Below are positions 1 through 6,463 of a stretch of 8,509 bases of DNA, piece by piece. Location: contig DIYZ01000209.1 of assembly GCA_002427845.1 (NCBI GenBank), positions 1 through 8,509 on the forward strand, given 5' to 3'. The DNA is from Chloracidobacterium sp. UBA6041. Its GTDB lineage: Bacteria; Acidobacteriota; Blastocatellia; Pyrinomonadales; Pyrinomonadaceae. The notes beneath the pieces were generated by a model that had not been told where the DNA came from, made no database searches, and saw nothing but the letters and a program-made list of their open reading frames with translations. A program made the translations under genes and the position numbers. The stretch's first letter is position 1, and every line of letters begins with the position of its first letter.

Positions 1-1758
1 AGCGACTTTGACCTCTCACGGCGCGACCGCGAGAACGAGCTCCGCTATTTGGCGGAGAACAGTGCGCTGCGAAAGTATGTCAGCGCCCTGCCAATGCGCG
101 CGTCGCAGTCAGAAGGTGACCACCGGCTAAGGGCCTCTTCAGTTGAGCAAGATCCCGTTGGCAACGATCAAGTTTCTGAAGTGAAGCAGGAGGTCGCGCG
201 GCTGCTTCACCGGAGGTTTTATGCGGCTATCGCGGTATTCGCTCCAAACAAACGCTTGTTGTTTGTCGCCGAGGCCCCGCAGCCGCAAGGAAACGGCGAC
301 ATAGTGTTTCGCACGGCAGACTTGCGTCCCGATCAAATTCAACCAGACGACGGAGTCTGGACCACCAGTGAGCAGGAGTCTCGTTGCCAGATCGTCCGGC
401 GAGCAATGCTGGGCAAGACGTTGCACTGCACGACTCCGGTTTTGGTCTGGGAAGAAAAGCCCAGCGCGCGCGGCGCCCTGGTTGCTGATTTAAAGCTCGA
501 CTCTCTTGTTGCTCCTGTGGCCGGCCGGTCCGAATTAGCCCTCTTCGGAAGCGGCGAAACAACGCCACGGGCCATCGTTATAGTCCTCGATGACTCAGGC
601 GGAATCGTTTATCACACTAATAATGCACTCACACATCAACAGTCGAATAACTCTATGCCCTACTTCGCGCAGGTCGCGAACTCCATGGTTGCCGGACAGT
701 CTGGTGCCAAATTTTACACGTCGTCTGATGGAGATAAGTGGCTGGCTGCTTACGCTCCGCTGAGGCCAACCAAACTTTCGCTGGCAGTGGCTCGCAATTA
801 TTCGCTCGCCACCAGAACCACTCGGATAATGGGATGGTTGAGCGTTCTGTTCGCGCTTCTTATCGGAACAGTCGCAACCATTTTCCTCTCAAATTATTAT
901 CTCCGTAGAACGCAGAGCATCGATCGCGTTGCCGAGGGAGTAGGAGCGATCGCCAAAGGAAAACTGGACCATCGCATTGAGTTGCTATCGAGCGACGGCC
1001 TGCGGCCACTGGCGGACAATGTTGGCTTGATGACCAAACAGCTCCGCGAGCAACTCGCGCGAGAAGCTGAGACACATCAGTTTCAATCCTTCGTCAGACT
1101 GTCTGCCATTCTCACTCACGATCTAAAGAACGCCATTGAAGCTTTGTCCTTAACCGTGACAAACATGGAGCGTCATTTCGACAACCAGGAATTTCGCGCC
1201 GATGCCATGAAATCACTTACCGGGGCTACCGAAAATTTGCGGGCCCTGGTTGCGCGGTTGAGCAATCCGGTTACTACGCTGAGCGGCGAACACAAGCGGC
1301 CCAAACCCGTGGATCTCATTCCGATGCTGAAACGCGTAATCTCAATGACCGCCGAGCCGGCTCGCGCAAAACATGAGATTAAGATCAACCTTCCCAAGTC
1401 GCTTTTAGCCATGGTAGATATCGAACGAATGAATAAAGTAGCCGAGAATTTGATCATTAACGCGCTCGAGGCAATGGATAAAAAGAGCGGGACCTTGAGC
1501 ATTGGCGCCGGCAAAACTCCTGAAGGCAAACCGTTCTTTAGCGTTAGCGATACCGGCGAGGGCATGAGCCAACGATTCATTGAGGAGAGACTCTTCCACC
1601 CGTTTGCGACCACCAAAAGAAGAGGCGTCGGTCTTGGTCTTTACACCTGTCGTGAAGTGGTCACAGCAAATGGCGGATCAATTGAGGTCGACTCGCGACA
1701 AGACGCTGGAACAACCTTCAAGGTCGTGCTACCATCGGCCGCAAACGACACGCGGTAA
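1..1758 (+). CDS. Membrane sensor histidine kinase, PrsK-like kinase core (5' partial)
   Basis: The frame is open from base 1, so the N-terminus lies outside the window and the TTG at 49 is not a convincing start. Counting codons from base 1, residues 1-276 form a probable extracytoplasmic sensor region, possibly Cache/PAS-like, though I cannot name the fold. Residues 277-300 are a membrane helix starting MGWLSVLFALLIG, and residues 301-353 are HAMP-like. The phospho-acceptor box is HDLKN with His373; the stretch after it (EALSLTVTNMERHFDN) resembles PrsK kinases of PEP-CTERM/exosortase systems. The HATPase domain is intact: N-box around Asn487 (ENLIINALEAM), G1 box DTGEG from Asp517, F-box FHPF at 532-535, and G2 box RGVGLGL at 541-547. 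It should autophosphorylate on His and pass phosphate to the response regulator encoded 93 bp downstream. The first membrane helix is presumably upstream of the window. Kinase identity is certain; the PrsK link is by resemblance and the ligand is unknown. Confidence 0.93.
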   Translation, partial: SDFDLSRRDRENELRYLAENSALRKYVSALPMRASQSEGDHRLRASSVEQDPVGNDQVSEVKQEVARLLHRRFYAAIAVFAPNKRLLFVAEAPQPQGNGDIVFRTADLRPDQIQPDDGVWTTSEQESRCQIVRRAMLGKTLHCTTPVLVWEEKPSARGALVADLKLDSLVAPVAGRSELALFGSGETTPRAIVIVLDDSGGIVYHTNNALTHQQSNNSMPYFAQVANSMVAGQSGAKFYTSSDGDKWLAAYAPLRPTKLSLAVARNYSLATRTTRIMGWLSVLFALLIGTVATIFLSNYYLRRTQSIDRVAEGVGAIAKGKLDHRIELLSSDGLRPLADNVGLMTKQLREQLAREAETHQFQSFVRLSAILTHDLKNAIEALSLTVTNMERHFDNQEFRADAMKSLTGATENLRALVARLSNPVTTLSGEHKRPKPVDLIPMLKRVISMTAEPARAKHEIKINLPKSLLAMVDIERMNKVAENLIINALEAMDKKSGTLSIGAGKTPEGKPFFSVSDTGEGMSQRFIEERLFHPFATTKRRGVGLGLYTCREVVTANGGSIEVDSRQDAGTTFKVVLPSAANDTR

Positions 1759-1851
1759 ATAGATCCGCACGTCAACCTCATAGCTAGACTGCCCAGAAGC
1801 TCCAAATCGTTTTAAGTTGCGCTCGCTGCACTCGTTTGCTGAAAAATCGGG

Positions 1852-3231
1852 ATGAGTAAAGAACACCAACTGAAAGAGACGGTCCTCGTAGTCGATGACG
1901 ACGAGGCGGTTCGTAGCGCACTCGTTTGGACGCTCAACTCAGATTTTCGCGTGCTCAAGGCTGCTTCTCGCGCGGAGGCGGCCAGGCTTCTGCAACAGGA
2001 AAAGGTCGATGTGGTCGTAAGCGACCTGCACCTGCCGCCGCACGTCGAAGACATCAGCGAAGGATTGGCACTTATCGAGGCGGCGCGCGAGATTGACCCG
2101 CCGGTTCAGGTTGTCGTGATCACCGGGTCCGATTCGAAACGCGCCGCCCTCGAGGCTGTCAAGCGTGGCGCTTACGGGTTTTTCGAGAAGCCGCTGGATG
2201 CCGCGGAAGTTCTGCACATCGTGAACCAGGCGGCGCGGATGCGCCGGCTGGAACTCGAAAACACGCGTTTGAAGAATGAGCTTCTGGGCGCCAGCGGGTT
2301 TGGCCGGTTGATTGGTTCAAGCCAGTCTCTCGAGAAGACACTCAAACAGGCGCGTGCGGTTGCCGATACCAGTGCCACCGTTTTGATCATCGGTGAAAAT
2401 GGAACGGGCAAAGAAATGCTCGCGCGGGCGATGCATGAAGAAAGTCAGCGCGCGCACGCGCCATTTATCGCTGTAAGTTGCGCGGCCTTGCCGGAATCCT
2501 TAATTGAGTCGGAACTGTTTGGTCACGAAAAAGGCGCCTTCACTTCCGCAACCCATGCGCGGATGGGACGTTTCGAACTGGCCAATGGCGGCACTCTTTT
2601 TCTTGATGAGATTGTCGAGCTGACGCCTAACGTTCAAGTGAAGCTTTTGCGAGTATTGCAGGAGCGTTCTTTTGAACGAGTCGGCGGCACGAAAACTCTG
2701 ACCGTCGATATCCGCCTCATCGCCGCAAGTAATCGCGATCTGGAAACGGAGGTTGAAGGCGAGAATTTTCGCAGAGATCTTTTTTACAGGCTAAACGTTG
2801 TGCCGTTAGTGCTGCCGCCATTGCGTGAGCGACGAGAAGACATTCCCGGTCTGGCCGCACACTTCGCCGCTAAAGCAGCCGAGAAGCATGGCCGCGCGAC
2901 TCCGCAGTTAGACCCAGCCCTGATTGATTCGCTTCACGAATACGACTGGCCGGGAAACGTTCGTGAACTCGAAAATTTGATGGAACGACTGGTGCTGCTC
3001 GACCGCGAGCCCACGCTTGGTCTTGAATTTCTACCGGAAAAAATGCTGAAGGTCTTGCCCGCTCCCGGCGTGCCCAGTGAAACGACCTTTGATGGCGCCA
3101 TGACTGCGCTGAAGAAGCGGCTAATCGTATGCGCACTCGAAGCAGAGGGTGGAAACAAAGTCGCCGCCGCGAAACGCCTGGGGATCAGCCGTTCATATTT
3201 ACACCGGCTGATCAGCGAATTTGGTCTGTAA
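1852..3231 (+). CDS. NtrC-family sigma-54-dependent response regulator, PrsR-like
   Basis: The 459-residue protein has three domains. The receiver (about 10-125) has acidic residues Asp15-17, phospho-acceptor Asp58 (SDLHLPP), Thr91 and Lys113 (EKP). The AAA+ domain (about 150-375) has Walker A GENGTGKE (181-188), the sigma-54 contact loop at 228-233, Walker B TLFLDE (248-253), and downstream arginine-containing motifs (FRRDLFYRLN, PLRERREDIP). A Fis-type HTH lies at the C-terminus (AAAKRLGISRSYLHRLI). It should hydrolyse ATP when phosphorylated and remodel RNA polymerase-sigma-54 at -24/-12 promoters. The contact loop reads GAFTSA rather than GAFTGA. The ATG start is bounded by an in-frame TGA at 1840-1842; no strong Shine-Dalgarno precedes it. 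It is almost certainly the partner of the upstream kinase. Domain layout and pairing resemble PrsK/PrsR of exosortase systems, but no PEP-CTERM gene or recognisable sigma-54 target promoter occurs here. Confidence 0.95.
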   Translation: MSKEHQLKETVLVVDDDEAVRSALVWTLNSDFRVLKAASRAEAARLLQQEKVDVVVSDLHLPPHVEDISEGLALIEAAREIDPPVQVVVITGSDSKRAALEAVKRGAYGFFEKPLDAAEVLHIVNQAARMRRLELENTRLKNELLGASGFGRLIGSSQSLEKTLKQARAVADTSATVLIIGENGTGKEMLARAMHEESQRAHAPFIAVSCAALPESLIESELFGHEKGAFTSATHARMGRFELANGGTLFLDEIVELTPNVQVKLLRVLQERSFERVGGTKTLTVDIRLIAASNRDLETEVEGENFRRDLFYRLNVVPLVLPPLRERREDIPGLAAHFAAKAAEKHGRATPQLDPALIDSLHEYDWPGNVRELENLMERLVLLDREPTLGLEFLPEKMLKVLPAPGVPSETTFDGAMTALKKRLIVCALEAEGGNKVAAAKRLGISRSYLHRLISEFGL

Positions 3232-3259
3232 AATCAGAAGCGAGTACGCCCACATTCTG

Positions 3260-3520
3260 ATGCCTGTTATCTCGACATTTTTTGGAATTGTGATTCGAAT
3301 GTTTTTCGCGGATCATCCGCCGCCTCATTTTCACGCGGAATATCAAGGGGAGAAAGCGACCTTCGCTTTCGACGGCGAATTACTAGCCGGAAACATCTCT
3401 TCCAAGCGAGCGCGAAGGCTAATTCGAGAGTGGGCTTTGCTTCACAGATTCGAGCTTGTGCTAAACTGGAAAAACATTGAGCGAGGACAACGATTGAACA
3501 GAATTGAGCCGCTGGATTGA
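3260..3520 (+). CDS. DUF4160 domain-containing protein
   Basis: This small protein of 86 residues begins MPVISTFFGIVIRMFF and carries the hallmark DHPPPHFHAEYQG segment, followed by a helical C-terminal half (RRLIREWALLHRFEL) and a terminal IEPLD. The whole length matches the DUF4160 family as I know it. I chose ATG 3260 because family members typically start MPxISxFxGIVI; the same frame extends to a TTG at 3221, but that would overlap the end of the activator gene. The gene begins 28 bp after the activator stop with no room for a clear separate promoter, so co-transcription is likely. The DUF2442 gene follows after 8 bp. The function is unknown. DUF4160/DUF2442 neighbours recur in many bacterial genomes and the arrangement recalls toxin-antitoxin modules, but that is inference. 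Confidence 0.88.
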   Translation: MPVISTFFGIVIRMFFADHPPPHFHAEYQGEKATFAFDGELLAGNISSKRARRLIREWALLHRFELVLNWKNIERGQRLNRIEPLD

Positions 3521-3528
3521 GAGCAACG

Positions 3529-3828
3529 ATGAGTTACTTGCCTGAGGTTAACAGAGCGAAGCGCGTGAATGGGTTTGTTATTGCCATGCGTTTTAACGAT
3601 GGCACCGAAAAGCATATAGACATCTCTCAATGGTTCAAAGGTCCTGTATTCAAGGCTCTAAAAGATCCGAAGTTCTTTGCAAAATTCTTCGTCGAAGGTG
3701 GGACGCTCGCCTGGCCAAATGGGGTCGATATTGCGCCTGAAGCGCTTTATGATGCCGTCGATGTAAGAACCACCAGCAAGGAAAAAGCCAAGCGCGCAAC
3801 TCGAAGAACTCGCCCGAATTCTAAATAG
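3529..3828 (+). CDS. DUF2442 domain-containing protein
   Basis: The 99-residue protein starts at ATG 3529 (MSYLPEVNRAKRVNGF). A TTG at 3517 in the same frame would overlap the preceding stop and is less likely. The DUF2442 signature is clear: a strand-rich N-terminal half ending in FNDGTEKHIDISQW, then GPVFKALKDPKFFAKFFVE, and the terminal core LAWPNGVDIAPEALYDAV. A basic tail rich in Lys/Arg (about residues 83-99) extends beyond the core and could bind nucleic acid or simply be disordered. A GAG-containing purine stretch just before the ATG could serve as ribosome binding site. It is the second gene of a tight pair with the DUF4160 gene. The molecular function of the family is not established to my knowledge; a regulatory or antitoxin-like role is only a guess from size and pairing. 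Confidence 0.88.
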   Translation: MSYLPEVNRAKRVNGFVIAMRFNDGTEKHIDISQWFKGPVFKALKDPKFFAKFFVEGGTLAWPNGVDIAPEALYDAVDVRTTSKEKAKRATRRTRPNSK

Positions 3829-3881
3829 CCGCATCTTCTGTTCTAAGCGCTCGCCACCCTTAACTGAACATCAGATGAATT

Positions 3882-3918
3882 CGTTTTGAAGCTACATCAT
3901 GGACTTCGCGTCAAAACG
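3882..3918. repeat. 8-bp perfect inverted repeat at gene end
   Basis: CGTTTTGA (3882-3889) and TCAAAACG (3911-3918) are perfect inverted copies separated by 21 bases. The right copy includes the stop codon of the reverse-strand Abi-like reading frame. The stem is AT-rich and lacks a T-tract, so it is a poor intrinsic terminator; it may be chance or a remnant of an insertion event. Confidence 0.4.
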
Positions 3919-4279
3919 GAATGTCGGTTTCCTCGCTATTCGCCAAGTCAACTAACAAGATGATTTGTGAGGACGCGACGGCTAGGACGTATTCTGCTAG
4001 CCCTTGTGTAGCTGCTCCCCCACTTGCGCCGCCATGCGCTATACCTTCGCCACCGCTCCGGAAGCCGTATAGACCATGAAAAGTCTGAGCCATGGCCTTT
4101 GGCAGTTTGCCAGGTTCAGCTCCAGTAATGGACTTGATGATGTCGCTGATCATGGAGCAGGTGAAGTAATCCCGTTCGCGCACTCTCCGGAAAATCCGAA
4201 TCGATCTGGAGATGAGCACCGCGATTCCTATTCGAAAATGAGGGTAGGATTTCTGCCAATCTCTTTGTGATTCCTCCAA
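3911..4279 (-). CDS. Hypothetical protein with Abi/HEPN-like C-terminal region, probably 5'-truncated or frameshifted
   Basis: This reverse-strand frame of up to 122 codons can begin only at a TTG (4277-4279), because an in-frame TGA sits at 4286-4288. The C-terminal half looks genuinely coding: LPKAMAQTFHGLYGFRSGG, then EGIAHGGASGGAA and a hydrophobic helix (YVLAVASSQIILLVDLA). The Arg-x7-His-Gly pattern (Arg74, His82) followed by a helix recalls the C-terminal domain of abortive-infection-like and HEPN-like proteins; I assign this by pattern only. The N-terminal 20 residues look unlike a natural start. The overlapping frame that continues from the stop of the upstream gene reads QIEGIWRNHKEIG...NPTLIFE before a TAG at 4228-4230. 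Restoring one base there would give LIFE-LGIAVLIS, joining both frames. I therefore suspect a frameshifted and 5'-shortened gene, though a small intact gene is possible. It lies 26 bp downstream of the LVIVD gene on the same strand. Confidence 0.5.
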   Translation of the reverse strand: MEESQRDWQKSYPHFRIGIAVLISRSIRIFRRVRERDYFTCSMISDIIKSITGAEPGKLPKAMAQTFHGLYGFRSGGEGIAHGGASGGAATQGLAEYVLAVASSQIILLVDLANSEETDIPF

Positions 4280-4305
4280 ATCCCCTCAATTTGACGAATG
4301 AAAAG

Positions 4306-6321
4306 TCACTGGCCGGGGGCCGTCGTCGATCCCTTTTCAGTCAGCTCGCCGAGTTTCACGATCCAGAGACCGCTATTGACGTCATTGAAATAGATGAGCC
4401 CGTTGTGTGGTTGAGCCCCCCAGGTGAAAGGTAGATTAGGCCGAAAGCCTTCGGGGTCACCGGCCCAAAGGCGGCCGATTTCGCGACCCTGACGGTAAAG
4501 GTCGCCACGCAGTTCCCCCGAAACATCCACGATGCGCCCGCCGCCGTTGTAGTAGCCCATGTACATGATGTCGTTCTCGACCCACATATTATGGGCGCCG
4601 GCTTCAGGCACGGGATACTCCGCAACTTTTCGCGGGTTGTTGATATCAGAAACATCCACTACGTGCCCGATGCCCCGCACCGGAATGCGCTTGCGGCTGT
4701 GAATATCAAAGATCGGCGGAAACACTTCATCGCCGATGAAGACGTAATTCTTGTAACGAAAGACTGAGTGCGTGCCCGCGAGCCAGCCATTGCCATACAA
4801 CTCGTGATGATTAAATCGCAACTGGCTCACAAACTGCGGATGCTCGGGGCTGCCACCTTTGATACCTTTGCCAACATCCAGAATCACCAATCCATCGCGC
4901 CAGTAAGCGAGATACGCAAGGCCATCTTTGACCTGCAAATCGTGCAGGTAACGACCGACAACTTCTTCGTCGCCGCCACTCATGCGAATTGTAGTGGCCA
5001 CCTGGTTGGGAACTTCCCAGCGCGCCACTTCCTTCGGGTTCTTCACATCAGCGAAATCAATTACGCGCATCGAACCCGTAGCGTCGTCGGTCAGGTAAAC
5101 GTAATGGCCATCAACGAAAGCGCTGTGCACACCGCCAGTGACGGTCTGCGTGTATTCGGAAATCGGTTTGGGATGCGCCGGGTCAGAAGTGTCGTAAAAG
5201 GCGATACCGTTTTTCCTGTTGGAAGCACCTTCACGCGAGATGACAAGAATTCGGCCATCGGCAGTGGTGCTGACGTCATTGATGATGCGCGCATCAACCT
5301 TGATCGTGTCAGTCAGTTTCGGGTGGGCCGGATCTGAAATGTCGTAAACCAGCAGCTTGTCGGAGATCGTTGAAAGGTAGGCGTAGTTTCCGATGATCCA
5401 CTCTTCCGCAGCCTCAAAATCTTTAATCGGCGCGCGACCCACAACTTCAAGACTGCGTTCGACATTGCGCGGTGTTACGACGACCGATGCAATAGCTTCC
5501 TGCGATCCACTTGCCGCCGTAATCACATAAGAGCCGGGAAGTTCTGCCACGAAGCCGCCATCCGGATCAATCGTGGCCGCTGGACCACTAACCGTCCAAC
5601 GCATGGCGTAGTTGTCCGCTTGCCCGCTTTGCGCGCGAATGTTGAAACGCACGACGTCTCCAGTGCGCACGTTCGTAGAGCGTGGCTCGATCGATAATCC
5701 TGCCAGGCTGCTGTTCGCTACCGTCAGATTTACGCTGCCGCTGGCGCTGCCTGAAGATGCAGTTACCTTCGCCTGTCCCGGCGAGATTGCGGTAACGACG
5801 CCCGCTGGGTCTACCGTGGCCACGTTTGCGTTGCTGGATGCCCAGTTCAATGTCACATCGCTGCGCGGATTTCCTTCCGAAGTTCGAGCTACCGCGGCGA
5901 GTTTCGTAGTGGCGCCAACAACCAGCGACGATTTCGCTGGCTCAATGTCGATACGGGTGACCGGTCCTGGTTTCACCATCACGTGAATGAAGCTCGGCTT
6001 GCCGCCCACGATTGCACCGACAAGCACGTCCCCCGGACTGAAAAATGAAACATTGCCCGACTCGTCAGCGCCCGCCAGATCAAAGGGCGCAGCGAACCAC
6101 GTTGAAGGCGTCGCCTTCACGACATTGCCGGCGGCATCTTTGGCAACGGCAGTAAACTTCACCTTCTGGCCCACGGTGATGTCCGTCTTTGCGGGAGTAA
6201 TCTCGATAGTGCTCACGGAGGTCGCGGTATTGGCGGGCTCCTGGGCAGTGGAAATCGCAGTCGCCATTGCCACCAGCGCCGCAAAGCTTAGAACGATCAA
6301 TAAGGTCCGGAATGTGCGCAT
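4306..6321 (-). CDS. Exported Ig-like (BIG2-type) and LVIVD-repeat beta-propeller protein
   Basis: The protein has about 671 residues. Residues 1-26 are a Sec signal peptide (MRTFRTLLIVLSFAALVA, then a small-residue cleavage zone). Three Ig-like domains follow at about 38-119, 120-205 and 206-295; the second has the classic BIG2 text WASSNANVATVDPAGVVTA. The rest (about 296-660) is a propeller of LVIVD repeats, for example LLVYDISDPAHPKL, IAFYDTSDPAHPKP, MRVIDFADVKNPKEV, LVILDVG, HVVDVSDINNPRKV, GRIVDVSG and SGLWIVKLG. Such proteins are exported and probably act in the periplasm or at the cell surface in binding or adhesion; no enzymatic role is established. Two adjacent ATGs exist (6324 and 6321); the Shine-Dalgarno AGGAG is 3 nt from the first and 6 nt from the second, so I chose 6321. 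The frame stays open to a codon at 6474, but those 50 residues overlap the divergent gene's start and lie upstream of the signal peptide. It is divergent from the ferredoxin-MBL gene. Confidence 0.93.
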   Translation of the reverse strand: MRTFRTLLIVLSFAALVAMATAISTAQEPANTATSVSTIEITPAKTDITVGQKVKFTAVAKDAAGNVVKATPSTWFAAPFDLAGADESGNVSFFSPGDVLVGAIVGGKPSFIHVMVKPGPVTRIDIEPAKSSLVVGATTKLAAVARTSEGNPRSDVTLNWASSNANVATVDPAGVVTAISPGQAKVTASSGSASGSVNLTVANSSLAGLSIEPRSTNVRTGDVVRFNIRAQSGQADNYAMRWTVSGPAATIDPDGGFVAELPGSYVITAASGSQEAIASVVVTPRNVERSLEVVGRAPIKDFEAAEEWIIGNYAYLSTISDKLLVYDISDPAHPKLTDTIKVDARIINDVSTTADGRILVISREGASNRKNGIAFYDTSDPAHPKPISEYTQTVTGGVHSAFVDGHYVYLTDDATGSMRVIDFADVKNPKEVARWEVPNQVATTIRMSGGDEEVVGRYLHDLQVKDGLAYLAYWRDGLVILDVGKGIKGGSPEHPQFVSQLRFNHHELYGNGWLAGTHSVFRYKNYVFIGDEVFPPIFDIHSRKRIPVRGIGHVVDVSDINNPRKVAEYPVPEAGAHNMWVENDIMYMGYYNGGGRIVDVSGELRGDLYRQGREIGRLWAGDPEGFRPNLPFTWGAQPHNGLIYFNDVNSGLWIVKLGELTEKGSTTAPGQ

Positions 6322-6327
6322 CATATT

Positions 6328-6332
6328 CTCCT
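6328..6332 (-). promoter_or_regulatory. Shine-Dalgarno AGGAG for the LVIVD protein
   Basis: On the reverse strand AGGAG precedes two consecutive ATGs. It decides the start against the longer frame to 6474 and favours the second ATG (6 nt spacing) over the first (3 nt). Confidence 0.8.
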
Positions 6333-6424
6333 GACAGAATGTTTGCCGATAAGGAATGAGATGTTGGAAAACAACCGAAATCTTAGTCAGTGCCTCCCTT
6401 AGGACGCAAGCGCGCCCCCGGGGT

Positions 6425-6452
6425 TTGTCGTAAATAATTTGTCGGACATAAT
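6425..6452 (+). promoter_or_regulatory. Candidate promoter with overlapping palindrome for the ferredoxin-MBL gene
   Basis: TTGTCG (6425-6430) and CATAAT (6447-6452) fit sigma-70-type -35 and -10 boxes with a 16-bp spacer. Transcription would start only a few bases before ATG 6464, giving a very short leader. TTTGTCG occurs twice in direct orientation (6424-6430, 6438-6444), and TGTCGGACA (6440-6448) is a small palindrome lying between and overlapping the boxes, as an operator would. The assignment is by eye and could be chance. Confidence 0.35.
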
Positions 6453-6463
6453 AGGTTTCAGAA

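Noticed and set aside
1173..1616. 147-codon reverse-strand frame
   Set aside because: It is antisense to the HisKA/HATPase region of the kinase, which has all expected motifs; it is a shadow.
4768..5337. 189-codon forward-strand frame
   Set aside because: It lies entirely antisense within the LVIVD/Ig-like gene, whose protein has clear domains; the forward translation shows no recognisable motif.
6406..6419. GG-N10-GC sigma-54-like site on the reverse strand (TTGC at -12) upstream of the LVIVD gene
   Set aside because: The -24 half reads CGGGGG and does not resemble TGGCAC; the spacing match alone is weak in a GC-rich stretch.
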